Below are positions 1 through 11,924 of a stretch of 64,000 bases of DNA, piece by piece. The first letter of the stretch is position 1, and every line of letters starts with the position of its first letter. The DNA comes from Antitrichia curtipendula (taxonomy: Eukaryota; Streptophyta; Bryopsida; Hypnales; Leucodontaceae): the NCBI GenBank assembly GCA_951230915.1, contig OX579637.1:12896001-12960000 (forward strand), read 5' to 3'. The notes beneath the pieces are model-generated. The model was not told the origin of the DNA, ran no database searches, and saw only the letters and a program-made list of their open reading frames with translations. A program made the translations under genes and the position numbers.

Positions 1-2
1 GG

Positions 3-215
3 AATCAGGATGTTCGAGATTTCTATACAGGATGGGACAGCGAAAGAAGTTTATGTTGGAAGGTTGATGAAACTGAACCACCTCTTTGGAAGGAAACAAA
101 TGCTTTGATGACAGCATGGAAGTCCCAGAACAGAAGAGGTACTTGCAAATGTAGGATCAAGATTCCTACAGCTCAAACTGAAGTCATCAACCAAAGCTTA
201 GCTTCATATACTTGA
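3..215 (+). pseudogene. C-terminal end of a DUF7869-type transposase (partial, cut by window start)
   Basis: The frame is open from the first base to a TGA at 213-215. It encodes about 70 residues with the tail pattern FYTGWDSE, WKVDET, LWKE, TAWKS and K(I)PTAQTEVINQSL. The same order (FYHGWDST, WKVDDT, TAWKS, KIPLAQIDVINGSL) is found at the C-terminus of the copy ending at 52086, so this is homology seen within the window. The function is inferred from the catalytic-type core of the better copies. The 5' part lies outside the window, so intactness cannot be judged. It faces away from the minus-strand copy that starts near 1762. Confidence 0.6.
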
Positions 216-405
216 CATTCTGGAATATTACCCTCAAATTAGTTATAGTATGTTAATTTCATATATTGGATATTTATTATTCTTTTGTCTTCATTTTTAT
301 TTAGATATACCTACCATTACGTGTTTCTACATTCTCTTTTTTGGATATATTATATTATTTTACTTGCTTAATGTATGTCCAAAATGGATTTAGAAATGTA
401 ATGCA

Positions 406-650
406 ATTGAGAAAAAGGGCAGCGGGTAGAACCACTCTTTAGTTTGTTAACATGTGAAGCACTTGTCACAATTTTGGATAGGGGGCCCGTTGGTTGTTAC
501 AACTTTCCTGCCTGCAAAGCTCACTTAGCAGTACCAAGTCATGTATCTCTTTCAGTCACTCATACAATTTCAACAGGAATCGAACTCGGACCGCCTGAAG
601 GAGATGAATAGCTTCTCACAACCAAACGTTTAACTCATGACTTAGTGTTC
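406..650 (-). mobile_element. tRNA-derived SINE, copy 1
   Basis: The reverse complement aligns along its whole length, by eye at about 80%, with 51495-51742. It has an A-box-like segment (GTTTGGTTGTGAGAAGC) and, about 45 bases further on, a B-box-like segment (GAGTTCGATTCC). These are the internal RNA polymerase III promoter elements of tRNA genes. The tRNA-unrelated body and pyrimidine-rich 3' end are shared by both copies. It is not a functional tRNA because no cloverleaf continues past the B box. Confidence 0.75.
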
Positions 651-832
651 AACAATGGTTTTAGAATTCATTTATATGACCTTAAACAATAGCATAATCC
701 AAACCTGATTGTATTTGGTGACAAAACTTTTATTTTAATGGAAATTACAATGTTATAATGAATAAATGTGGTGATTCTCAACCTGAATTGCCTACATTTA
801 ATATTTGGATTTTAAACACCTAAATGGATAAT

Positions 833-867
833 ATTATTTTGAGAGGTTCCCATCCTCTCAAAATAAT
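833..867. other. perfect 14-bp stem, 7-base loop inverted repeat
   Basis: The arms ATTATTTTGAGAGG (833-846) and CCTCTCAAAATAAT (854-867) pair perfectly around TTCCCAT. It sits just beyond the truncated 3' end of the minus-strand transposase fragment. It could be an element-end hairpin or a very short MITE. No function can be read directly. Confidence 0.6.
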
Positions 868-887
868 GAATATAGCGTTTTATCCTT

Positions 888-1762
888 TTAGTGAAATCTA
901 GATGGTAAAACCATGGAGGGGACTTTCTCCCCAAAGTCAAGGGTCTTTGTTTTGTGCGGCACTTTACCAGCTTTGTTGTCCACCAATAATCGAAGAGTGG
1001 TCGTTGCTTGTAAAGTATAGGTCCGAGGCTTCTTCATCCCTAGATTACCATGATGCTCTAGTTTGTCTTCCTTCTTGGCTTTCTCTTTGTATCTGTAAAA
1101 AGTAGCCTTGGATACTCCATAAATATGGCACCAAGCCATGGGACAAACTTCATGTTTTGGCAAGGTCATTATATCCCTCCCATTTTAGTCACAATGGATT
1201 TGCCATCTACATCAAGCAAACGAGACTTTCGAGTGTATACTCCTCCGTCAACATACATTATGGACCGAATGGCTTCAATCTGCCTACGTGAAAAGGGTTG
1301 TACACAATTCTTGGTGCAACACTCCTTGCTAGACACCTCAGCCACTAACTGCGGGGTGAAAAGGACATCTTTGGGAAGGAGGCTATTAGGCTCCTTCCTC
1401 TCACGCAAGCTTTTATAGGAACAAACTTCTATTTGTTTTTGCTGCTTGATCCCGTTCAGAGTGGATCTATAGAGATGTGCTTATTCATGATCATACAATC
1501 TAGCACCATTCAAGTAGACTCTCGAAATGGGCCAAAAGTGCATTGACCGCATCTACTCCGAAGGAACTTCTTCCTTGCATAAAGACTCTGCAATATGAAT
1601 AGTGACACGATTGTCACCAATAGGCTTCCTGTTCATGTCAATGACAAGATCCACATCTATGTTGTGACAAATTCTTTTAGCCACTTCCACCGACCCTTCA
1701 TTTTTGAGGATGACACACTTTGTATACCAAAAACCACGTGGTATTCCCTCGCAAGGTGCAAC
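888..1762 (-). pseudogene. DUF7869-type transposase, N-terminal half (copy 3)
   Basis: Reading from 1762 downwards, the frames give EGIPRGFWYTKCVILKNE, then ICHNID, VYLNGA, a Cys-rich block (ECCTKNC, then QPFSRRQ) and SKATFYRY followed by HHGNLG. The same order is present in the copy at 52086-54907 (RNAAGLPIAEGICHSIN, VYLNGASL, KVCCSSNC, SESTYHHF, AHGNLGLQKP). The paired cysteines and the downstream helical block look like a DNA-binding region, which is inference. Stops and frameshifts break it, and the catalytic half is missing below 888. The 5' continuation is displaced to 11937-12005 by the 10.2-kb insertion. Confidence 0.65.
1751..1762. repeat. target-site duplication, left copy
   Basis: GCAAGGTGCAAC here matches GCAAGATGCAAC at 11925-11936 (11 of 12 bases). 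Keeping only one copy restores the transposase reading frame across the insertion, which supports a true duplication. Confidence 0.65.
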
Positions 1763-1834
1763 AGGGTTGCTAGCGTGTGAGCGTGTGAGCGTGTGAGCGT
1801 GAGCTTGTAAGCCTATGAGCTTGTGAGCGGGAAT
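1763..1834 (+). repeat. left terminal repeat with GTGAGC microrepeats
   Basis: It begins AGGGTTGCTAGC. Three GTGTGAGC-type units, then GTGAGCTT and TATGAGCTTGTGAGC follow, ending in a T tract. It mirrors the right end in inverted orientation, but similarity is imperfect and concentrated in the GCTAGC core and the GTGAGC units. Confidence 0.55.
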
Positions 1835-2149
1835 TTTTTTTTGTATAAAAAATAGGTGATGGTCCTATGACCGTGGATTTATTATATATTTACATTCAAA
1901 ATTTTAAGAAATGTCAAGTCAATTTAATGAAGTTTGACGCGCTTATAAACGTATTTTGAAGATGTTCTTTGCATCAAAAAAATGTAGTCATTTTTGATAG
2001 ACATCATGATATACATAATGCAAATGGAAACACCAAATGTCCAAGATATAACCATAAAACACACATATCTAATCATAATGAAAATCCACATATAATAGTA
2101 TGACTAATGAAATATGTCAATCTCAAAAGTCTAAATTGCAATGGACTTG

Positions 2150-5000
2150 GTCGCCAAACCCTCAATCGTAGATGATGATGACTCTAAAGGCTCTTTATCC
2201 TTGGATGCACTACCATCTATAAAATCCAGAACATTCAAAGCCTAGGTATCTTTATGATATTTTGAAACATCCACACTCCGCAAATACCTATGCGATCTGC
2301 TTGATATACACGAAAAGATGAAAAGGCTTCTTTGAATTCAAGAAAAGAATTCATGTCTTTATAATCCCATTTGTTTACGTCAATCCTCTATGATTGTAAA
2401 TAAATGTCAAACAATATTAGATTTGCAAAACCAAAAACTTGACATAAAAAAAAAATATAAAAAATTGCAAACTTATTGAATGGTGTCTTTTGAGCAAACT
2501 TGCAAGCTACAATAGTCATATCGTCCGGATTTTGGGATGCCTCAATTGGTGATGATGGTTGTGTTGTTGCCACAACCGGGGTAAACTTCTTCGTAGGTTC
2601 AAGGATGGTGTTGAAAATTTCCTTATCCTCCTCCATCACCACAATGTGGTGTTCCGTGCCATGACAAGCGGAATTGGATGCACGTAAAATAAACATCATG
2701 TACATTAATTGAATGATTCATTTTGTTAATTCAAATTCATATCTGAAGTAATTCAATTCAATAGTCACTTGTAGTTGCGGTGTAATCTAGAACTCTAGGA
2801 TGTTTGCAAACCTCTTTTAAGAACTCAAAACTATAATTGATGTTAGCCACATGACTGACTTGATCATCTTTGCGTACAACTTGGTAGCCTTTTGCTTAGC
2901 TCCCAACCTCATAGCATTTGCAATGTTGGATTTGTTTTTTCCCTCAAACAAGGTTGTTTCATTATATTTCATCCCTCAGCATCCGCTATAAGAGCAATTT
3001 CTTGTTGCTCAAGTCAAATAACTTTTCAATTAGATTTTAATATAAATAATCAAACTATAAAATATAAAATAATAATTTGAAAAGAAAAAAAACACATAAT
3101 CAAATTCTCACCCGAAAAATGAAAGCCATGAAAACGTCAAAGTATCAAGTTTTTCTAAACATCTAGGAAACATATTTCTTAACCTTTGATGGCCTCAACA
3201 TCTCTATGAACTTGGGCAAGGCTAAAAGGCTACACTTCTACACCCGGTACAATGTATGAACCAAGTTGATTTTCATATGGGAGTCTTTAATGGATTTGGA
3301 TTTCAAATGAGGTGATGAAAAATCTTTTCATACACCTTGAATAGCAAATAAATTGTAAAACAAGTAAAACCAAACATTTATCGGATGGGTTTATAAGAAG
3401 ATCCACTCACTTGTTTATATCATGCATGACATACATGACCAATTTGATCTGGCTTTTGATATTAAGGACAATATAATGCACTACAATGTGTTAGGTTGCC
3501 TCTATTAGATGGAGCCTAGAAATGTAACTCATCCATGCTAATAGACAATGACTTCTGTTCCATACAAACAACTTTGACCTTTTCAAAATATGGAATGGTA
3601 CATGGGAATCAGTGTACTCAACGAAGTTGTCATTTTCCTTCTACCACAATGACCTCTATTTGTTCATCTCTTCTTTTATGAACTCCATGCTTTTATCGGC
3701 CTTGTTAGTACTAGACTCATAGAAAACAGTTGCCCTTTCTTGGTATCTATGATAGAATTAATTCTCTACTTAGCTCACCGCACAAAAAAGGTAGGTTGGA
3801 CCATTGACATTGTTGCAAATCTGTACATAAAAATTTGGAGTTGGAAAAGCTTATTGGGTTTCATCCTTAATGAAGCAATTGTGGTCACAGAGTTGACCTT
3901 CTACATTTGACAAAGCCCATCTTTGAGCAATTCTTTTTCTTTATCTTCAACTACATCCTCCTTCCTATAATCAGTACAAAAAACAAGGATATAAACAACT
4001 TGTTCACTATAATTGCAAGCACAACAATGACTACAAAATGACTTTTTTGCAATCATTGTAGACAAGACATGACTACTACAGTCATAGTGGACAAGTCGTT
4101 TATACTCTTGTTTTTTTGTAGTGAATCTCCAAGGTTCTTCATTAACTTCTATTTTAGGCTGATTTGTCTTGTTTGTCCCTAAAATCTCTACAATCCACTT
4201 TTCTTGAGTTTGATTTATAGAAGATTCCTCCATCAACAATGACAATTTCAATGAACTCAAAATTTTGGAACAATACAATCATAAAGTTGAACACAAAGTA
4301 TAAATATAAAGATCAAGTATTAAAAACCATACTTACTGTCAATGACATAAAATGCTATAACGAATGGATTCAAACATCCATACAAAGAACTCCTATTTTT
4401 GGTAGGCCTCTAACAAAGACATACTAATCTAATAGCTCTCATAGAATATCAATTCCATTATTAAGGATTTGATAGCAACACTAGCATCTGAGTTTGAATT
4501 ACGGTCAATGAATACCACCTCATGCTTGCCAATTGTAGCACTACATGCATAATCACATTTTCTTCAAAATTTGGACTTGTAGCTGAAATTGAAGATTCTT
4601 CCTCTGAGATATATTTTGTCTTGGAGTTACTGTTAGAAAAGACGCGCTACTTCCGTTTCAGAGTCTTTGAGTCTGTGAAATGACTAGGTATAAATTATTC
4701 TAGATGGTCAATTGTGCAATTGCAAGCATCCATAATGTCTGCAAAACTTACCAACTCAAGGTGACCACTTTTGTTAGCCGATTTGTCACTAAAAATCTTG
4801 ATGTTTGCATTTGTGAGAGACATTGACTATGATGGACTTACCACATCTGCAACAAAGATTATCCATGATGCACCATTGAGGTTGAAGCCTAATCCACATC
4901 TCCTCCCTACACTTGAACTTGCAATAGACAACAAAACAATGTCAACAATTGATCTTTGGACAAGAAAGGACAAACAAAGATTATTTACAAAGTACAAAAT
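2150..5000 (-). pseudogene. decayed unrecognised coding region inside the 10.2-kb element
   Basis: The minus strand shows several protein-like blocks broken by stops. Examples are a block near 4780-4680 containing SGHLELVSFADIMDACNC, an open 125-codon stretch at 4278-3901 with QEKWIVEILGTNK and FCSHCCAC, a block near 3720-3440 with KRSKLFVWNRSHCLLAW, and 2705-2388 leading to a tail SSSSTIEGLATKSIAI that stops near 2140. Possible splice donors (GTAAGT) are visible near 4745 and 4840. I do not recognise the family. It may be the element's own gene or captured host exons. Confidence 0.35.
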
Positions 5001-5764
5001 AAAATGTATAATCTTTAACAAAAAAATTTAATTAAATTAAATTATAAAACAAAATCTCTAAAGCTATGGTTCTCATCAAATACTCTTGGTTTAATATACA
5101 CTATAAAAATCATCAATAATATATGCAAAGATGTCACATTAAATAAATTTAAGAAAATTCAAGACTTAATCAATGTCAATAAAGATTATCTTAGTACCAC
5201 AAACTTCTCAAATTTGTTTATAATTAGAATGAATTAGAAGATGAAGGTAACCATCTTTAATTTATAAAAAATTTAATAAATATTAATGGCAAAAAAATCC
5301 TAAGTTAAAATTTCAAAGCGTGACATGCCAAGGGTGCCAAGCACCATGCCTACAAAAACCCTGACACGCCTATCTAATTGACTTTGCCATTGAAAATTCA
5401 TAAATTCTTGAAAAAGGACAAATTCTAGGGGGTCTAATTGAGGTTGGTTTAGGGTCAATTGGATCTCACCAACCTAGGAAGACACTTTGTTGCACCTCCA
5501 AAACTTAGTATACTATTGGATTTTTTTTTTAAATTCATAAATACATTACAAAAAAAACTAAGCTTCAATCTAGAACAGCTAAGCTGGTGCTCTTCAATTC
5601 AAATCACACTTACTAATATGAATTAATATTTGATAATAGGTATTCAAAATTTATTCGTCTTGAAGTACAACAAAGATGCATCCATTATTTATTATTTTAT
5701 CAAGCACACCATAAAGATTGGAAACAAGAATACCAAAACTTGAAACGATTTAGAAGGCCCAACA

Positions 5765-6295
5765 ACGACTTCTCTAAGGTCGGTTGGATCCGATGGATGT
5801 TTCAGAGGTACCAACCAGACCTCCTATTTTTGATACCCAATATATAAATTCAAAGAACAATCTTTTTTTTTTTTTGTCTTTGGGTACTGAAAGAGGAGGT
5901 GAAGCTGGTACCTCTAGGACCTCAGTTGGATGCGACGAATGTTTCAAGGGTACTAGCCAGACCTCCTATTTTTGATACCCGGAAAAAAAAAATTTGAATA
6001 AAAACAAATTTTTTTTTTTTTTTTTTTCTTTGGGTACCAAAAAGAGGAGTTGAAGCTTGTACCTCTAGGAACTCAATTGGATCCAAAGGATGCTTCAGGG
6101 GTACTAGCTAGACCTCCTATTTTTGATATTTGAAAAAATTAAAATTACTCAAAAAATATATTTGTTTTAATTTCAATTTTATTTATTTATGGTGAGTACC
6201 GAAAAGAGGAGGTGAAGCTATTACTTAGAAGACCTTGGTTGGATTCGACTAATGTTTCATGGGTACCAATGAGATTTTCTATTTCAATATCAAAA
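5765..6295. repeat. tandem repeat, about 3.5 units of 140-160 bp
   Basis: The phrase GTTGGAT...GATGTTTCA...GGTACCA...AGACCTCCTATTTTTGATA recurs with starts near 5783, 5924, 6076 and 6237. Each unit also carries a T tract followed by GGGTACC(A/G)AAAAGAGGAGGTGAAGC. Unit length varies mainly through the poly-T tract. Confidence 0.8.
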
Positions 6296-6984
6296 ATTTT
6301 AATTTTAATTTTTGAAAATAGAAGTTAATTGTGTATCAAAAGTAGGGTGTCTTTTAAATTTTGTAATGGATTAACAATATTATTTTGGAGCTCACTATTG
6401 CATTGTTGCTTCATAAACAAGCTATTGGTATTTCTATAATCTTTGGTGAGCATGAAGACTCAGAAAAAAACTTAGGTGTCCTAGAAGTAACATACATTAT
6501 TTTATAAGAAAGTTTGATGGTTGTTGATAAGTAGTAAACTCTAGCCCAGAGAGGGCAATCAAAAGTAAAGACTTATATATCAAAACATTGAAATACAATA
6601 GTTCAGAGCAAAATTAGATAATTGATTTTGAAGAAGGAAGCTATGGAGATGAATGGATGCAAATGCAAACAATCCAAATTAACACATGTTAAAAACTAGA
6701 CAAGTAAATATGAAAATCTTCCTACATCTCGTGTTTGAGCACCACCTTTCTAGTTCTCTAGAATTGTGGTTGGAGCGAGGGTTGGAGTTGTATTACTTTA
6801 TGTATATCTTCTTTTTCTATACTACGACAATCATTCATGTTAAATTTTACTCCTAAAAGCTTGTTTGAGATTTTTTTATACTTTGCCTCTATGTATTTGA
6901 CTGTACTTGTAGCAATCACAAAAAGCTTGCTATCAATTTCAGTAACAATCTAAACTAGATCTAAATCACTTGATAATACCTTGC

Positions 6985-7196
6985 AAGGACAAAGGTTGTC
7001 AAAAAGATTACAAGACCTAACGTTGCTTGGCATAACCTTTGATCCGTCTTTTTTGACCACTGCTCCTAAACTACAAAAGCTAACTCTGCATCTTTGGGAT
7101 GTACAATCACTATGGTTGCCACCCAAAGTTGTTGCATTCTACTTTAGGAATTTGAGAGCCAAAACAAGAATTGTTGTGCTTGATCAATTTTTCTAA
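6985..7196 (+). pseudogene. leucine-rich-repeat-like fragment, possible captured exon
   Basis: An open frame of about 70 codons contains LQDLTLLGITFDPSFL, TAPKLQKLTLHLWD and LWLPPKVVAFYF. The leucine spacing and the 'FL..APKL..L.L' pattern resemble F-box/LRR-type plant proteins, which is a match by pattern and not by search. No flanking LRR units or F-box are visible. Its position inside a TIR element suggests gene-fragment capture. It could also be chance. Confidence 0.35.
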
Positions 7197-7199
7197 AGC

Positions 7200-10057
7200 G
7201 GTTGTCCAAGCCACCAGTGTCCAATTAGCCTTCTTCTTCTTCTTCTTCTTTAGCTATAGAACAATTCATGTTCTTTTATTTGAAAATATTCAAATATATC
7301 CATTAGTGCTAATATCATATAAAGTCAGCCTTTTTAATTTATTTACATGGCTTTGGTATAACAAAACCAAATTCTCTCCTTGAGGTGGCCTTATGTAATT
7401 TAATTTAATTTATTTTGCCTTATATTTATTTTCCAAATTTTCTAAATTTATGCACTCATATACAAAAAATTCTATAAAATCCTCATAGCATTTTTGTAGC
7501 ACAATGCTTGTGTGGCTCCGATACCATATCTACAATAAGCGTAAGGTTTAAACTTACCTATCTTTATTTAAATGTGCTATAGGTGTTCTACCGTCTAGTA
7601 CTTTCACCATACTAAAAATATGATGTGGCCTAAATTACAAGTACTTGAGGTCTCCATAGCCTTTCTAGTAGAATGTACCACCCACCCACCCTCTATTGGT
7701 GATAACTTAGGTGGCTAGTAACTACTATGGCATGATGATTGGTGTAACCACCACATTATGACCATGACTATGAGTTTTTTCCTCCCAAATTCAAAATAGT
7801 AAGAATATAATGGCTTCTGTGCTCCATTGTTTCTCCTCTTATTGCGACGGTTGAGTTTTGGTGTTCTGGACTTTTCTTGTGGTGTTTTTGGGTGCAACTC
7901 TTGAGCTTCAAGCGTTTGTACCTCACGGGAATGGCAAAGGTCATTGGTCTACTTTTACAATGTTGAAGAGTTGCTTTACATGAATTTGCTTGCCGTTGTG
8001 TTGTTTTTTTGTCTTTTTTTTTTGGTTTTACAAGTCTGTGACATACATAGCAATTGGCTGCAGCTATAAACATCTGATGCATCCTCACTCACACTACATT
8101 GGCTTGTTTGTGTGTTTGGGACGGGTACAGGTGAGGCTCAGCCTTCAGATTTTGGACTTCCATTTTTGGATTTCAAGAAAAAAGACACTTTTTCAAAGCA
8201 TTGGACATCTTGTCACATTTTTGTGCTTTGTTATGGATACATGTATTTGGCATATTTTTGGAGAACAGAGTGATTTTTTGAGACATACTTGTAGCTCTAG
8301 AACAACACTCTACTTTAACACTTTTATATGAAATTGACAACTATTACCCTATGTTAAAGCTCATGGACAACCTGTGATTTGACAAGGCATATCTTATGTC
8401 AACTTGTGAAAATATTTGTCTGGATAGCAGTTTGGTTACAAGTTAGGTGGTGACAAGATATGGCCCTGCTTAGGGATGTTCAGTCTTAGTCCCTTTTTTA
8501 CATTTGTAATGTAGCCCTTCACCCTCTAGACAACAAATTAACTGTTGGTAATTGATTGAGATCCATAAATCTTTTCTTGCAACGACATTCATCAATGTGT
8601 TGGTTGTGGTCAATTTGGGGCACATTCCAAATGAGTCCTCAACTTCTGCATTGGTGATGAAAGCAATATCTGCAGCAACTTAGGATTTAGTCTTCCACTA
8701 CCTAACCCCCTTTCTTTTTGAGAAAAACTTCTTTGTCTATTCATTGAAAAGGCAATCTCTTCTTCATATTAATTTCAAGCTTATTGTTTAGGTTCCTCTC
8801 AAAATCCTTCCCTAAAATCTCTTGGTGCAAGATCATTGATTGGTCGGAGGTGCCACAGGTTTGGCATGTTTTGACCATGATCAATCTCAATTGGGAGGAG
8901 ACTTTGCTATTGCAACATGTGGGTTTTTGTTTCCAAGAGTGCCCTACATTATCGCCATGTCACCTCTTCAAGACTTCAACCTGTCGAAGATTTTGTATGA
9001 TAATTCGCCACCATCAAATCTAGATGTATATCCAACGGTGAGAAACAACCAAACTATACGCCGAATTGTAAATGCCCCAATAGAAAAACATTGGAACAAG
9101 TGGAAGAGTGCAAGCAACGTTAGAGGACAAATTGTGCACATGACCTTGTTTCTATTTCTAGAGTTATGTGCAATTGTGTTGCTAGAAACTAGGGCAGGCC
9201 ATAACAAAAATGTGTATCAAATTACAGTGAGTATGTTCTTCATGTACTCATGTCCAAACTTTGTGAATATGGTTGTTTTCACTATTGGATGTCGTCTACA
9301 GTTTGTGAATTACAAGTACTTATTCTATTGGTACGATTACTTTTGCAAGATGGACATTCTAATAATAAATTCATTCATACACCAAATTAAAGCTTTAATA
9401 AGTTCAAACTCTTTTTAGTTCAAGCAAGGATCATCACTATTTTAGAATAGGCTTGGCCACATTCTTCTATATATTTCATTTGTATGGTATTAATTTATGT
9501 TTATTACAATTGAAATAATTTGAAATTTATGGAATGAAAAATGTTTATGTATTCATAAAGTATGGAAGTTGGTCTTGTTAGTGAAATGTTTTGAAGTAAG
9601 AAGGTATAAATGGCCAAGAACTAAAATTGTAAACCTTAACACCTAAAGTTTTTTTACTATGTTTTCACCAAAATCGCTCCAAAACTCATTTCTAGTATAA
9701 GTACCAAATTTCAAAAAAATAAAATTTGTAGATACACATAAATATAGGATTTTGCATCCAGCTAGTGTGAAAAGATGTGGAATTTTTGAAAAAAACTCCA
9801 TAGTGTAGATTGCAAGTTATTAGCATTTGAAGTGAAAAAAATCCTTTTTTTGGCTTTGCAAACATTTGACTAATTGCACTTCACAAGGTTAGATCATTAT
9901 AAAAGAATGTCTAAAATATTTGTAATTCTTTGGATTTATTCTAAAAGGCAAGTTAGCTATATGCTTGAAACTTTTTAGAACAATTGGAAGTGTACAACAT
10001 ATAGGAAAAAAATAATAAGTAGAAAGAAGTAGAGAATGATTCAGATTACTAAATTAT
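7200..10057. other. no recognised gene; AT-rich interior of the 10.2-kb element
   Basis: It contains a short TTC microsatellite near 7228-7250. One open stretch (8840-9418, +) includes YDNSPPSNLDVYPTVRNNQ, but I cannot assign it to a family, and its C-terminal half looks non-coding. Nothing else is supported. Confidence 0.5.
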
Positions 10058-10059
10058 TA

Positions 10060-10636
10060 CTCCCTCCGTCCCAAAATGTTCTTCCTGTTGGCCTTCATTT
10101 TTTGTTTCAAAATGATCTTCTTGTTGTACTTTGTGAGTTGCAAATTGGTCAAATTTAACTTTTGGTTGTTCTCTAGGACTAACAAAACAATTCCAAGCGA
10201 TAGTTCCCCCTCCATCTATGCAATCACTAATCAAAAGACAAATAAAATGGTTAAAGGGGTCAATCAACACTTTTTGTTTTTATTTTTTGCATCTCTTTGA
10301 ATATTATCTAATTGAAGGAGATGAAGGTTTTGGGAGGCAAAATATAGGTCCACATATGGTCTTTGACTTATACTAACTACCCACAAAATGACACTTTTCA
10401 TGGCCTCACACTCAATAATTAAATAACCACTGGTGCTCCTTGAAAATACCCAAAAAATTTCACTTTTCAATAATCCAAAACTACACTTTAAAAAAGGCTT
10501 CAAAACTCAAAGTTTCACGAGCAATAGGAGTGCACCAAACTCTATATGTAGTACAAAACAATCTTTAAAAATGTTATTTTTAGTCTTAATCCGGAACATT
10601 TTGTCTAATAGGAAGATCATTTTGGGACAGAGGGAA
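10060..10636. mobile_element. Stowaway-like (Tc1/mariner) non-autonomous element, 577 bp
   Basis: The left end is CTCCCTCCGTCCCAAAATG and the right end is CATTTTGGGACAGAGGGAA, in inverted orientation. The dinucleotide TA lies on both sides (10058-10059 and 10637-10638). This end sequence and a TA duplication are characteristic of Stowaway MITEs. At 577 bp it is longer than most. The motif AAAATG(A/T)TCTTC occurs twice on the left and again inverted on the right, so the ends are internally repeated. No transposase is present. Confidence 0.85.
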
Positions 10637-10639
10637 TAA

Positions 10640-11844
10640 TAATTTATTTATAGAATTAAAAAATGCTAATTTCAATGGTTGTAATGTTGTATTAAAAAAA
10701 TTACACCTTATTTTTTTTCATTTTTTTCCAAAAATATTGAAAATTGAGTTTAATAAAGGACTTCAAAGTTTATTTTAGAGTACAAAATCTATAACTACTC
10801 ACAAACTACGCACAACTAAAACTCCTCATAAATTTCATCCATAAATCAAAATAGAATGATTCAAAGCTTTCCACGTATATATATGAATCTAAAAAACCAA
10901 TTTCAAATTTTTGTTTCTCAAAAAAGTGATTTAAAAAATGGTTTCCTTTGTTGTCCTAGTTGCTCATTGAGCAATGAAAACTACATATCAGACAATAACT
11001 TTTTAACCATGTATTCAAAAGTTTTGAATTTTGTTGGGCCTTAAAGCTACTCTTTAGAAAATGTTGTGTGATAATTTCAAAGAAAAAAAATAAAACCCCT
11101 GTTTGAGGTCAGTTGTCTAAAACTGCTATGTTGCCAATAAAAAAGACTATTTAGTCCTTTAGGTGTTAATCCAATAATGCACATAAAAATATGCAATCAT
11201 ATTTTTCAGTTTTCATTTTTTTTCTTTTTTCTTTTTTCTTCCTTCACCTTATATTTTTATTTTCAATTTTATTTTCATTTATTTTCATTCTTTATCCATT
11301 CTTTTAAAGGACATCTTCCATATTTTATATTTTTTTTACCTAGAAGTAGTCTTTCTTTTAGGTTGAAATATATTTGTGAGAAGTCCATGAGATTATTATC
11401 TAATGTGCCTCGTTCAAAACCCATGAGGCCTCAAATTATGCCGAAGGGCACAATTTCTATACTAAGCTTATTGTTAAGAGTTGATTAAGAGAAGCTATAC
11501 TAGAAGCTATACTAGAAGCTAGGTAATACTTGACTTTGTTTTTGTGAGTATTATTTATTCATCTGATTATATTTTATTCTATAAAAGAATCTGTAATTGC
11601 GTAGAAAATAGAATAGTAGTGGGTGAACTTAGTGCTCAACTATGCATTGAAGTTTGAAGGTCTTTTTCCATTAGAATCAATAATTAGCAACCTCTTTCCA
11701 AAATGAACAAAATCCACGATCATAGGAATAGTGGTTATAGGTCCAAAAACTTATTATAAATAGTAATTTTTCTTTATTTTTTTTGGAAAATTTTAAAATT
11801 TTTTTTTTTGGAAATTCATTTTGGAAATTCATTTTGGAAATTTT
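10640..11844. other. no gene; AT-rich with microrepeats
   Basis: It holds T-rich tracts near 11210-11300, a 12-bp tandem AGAAGCTATACT of about 2.7 units near 11491-11522, and three 15-bp GGAAATTCATTTT-type units near 11808-11850. No coding signal was seen. Confidence 0.5.
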
Positions 11845-11924
11845 ATTTGGGGGGCTTTAGGCTCACAAGCTACACGCTCACAGCTCACAAGCTCACCACT
11901 CGAGGTTCGCATGCTAGCATCGTT
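11845..11924 (-). repeat. right terminal repeat of the 10.2-kb element
   Basis: The reverse complement starts AACGATGCTAGCATGCG and continues with GTGAGCTTGTGAGC and GTGAGCGTG. These are the same core and microrepeats as the left end. The outer junction abuts the right direct-repeat copy. Confidence 0.55.

Larger units (their letters stand above)
1763..11924. mobile_element. 10.2-kb TIR element (Mutator-like?) inserted in a transposase gene
   Basis: The element is bounded by a 12-bp direct repeat. Its ends are inverted relative to each other: both begin with a GCTAGC core, continue with GTGAGC/GTGAGCTT microrepeats, then run into T-rich or A-rich tracts. Removing it rejoins a transposase frame (PEGVASC to EGIPRGFW). 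A long direct repeat plus long, imperfect, repeat-rich ends suggests a Mutator-like element, although 9 bp would be the more usual duplication. No Mutator transposase was recognised. The interior holds a decayed minus-strand coding region, a tandem repeat, an LRR-like fragment and a Stowaway-like insertion, so it may be non-autonomous or carry captured DNA. Confidence 0.6.

Noticed and set aside
540..640. A tRNA gene
   Set aside because: Only A- and B-box-like segments are present, no cloverleaf forms, and the same unit recurs at 51495-51742 with a shared non-tRNA body, so it is a SINE.
8840..9418. A 192-codon plus-strand gene
   Set aside because: No family was recognised and the second half looks non-coding; kept only as a note in the gene-free stretch.
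11845..11924. Simple GTGAGC microsatellite unrelated to 1763-1834
   Set aside because: Inverted placement, the shared GCTAGC core and flanking direct repeats fit element ends better, though the microrepeats inflate the similarity.
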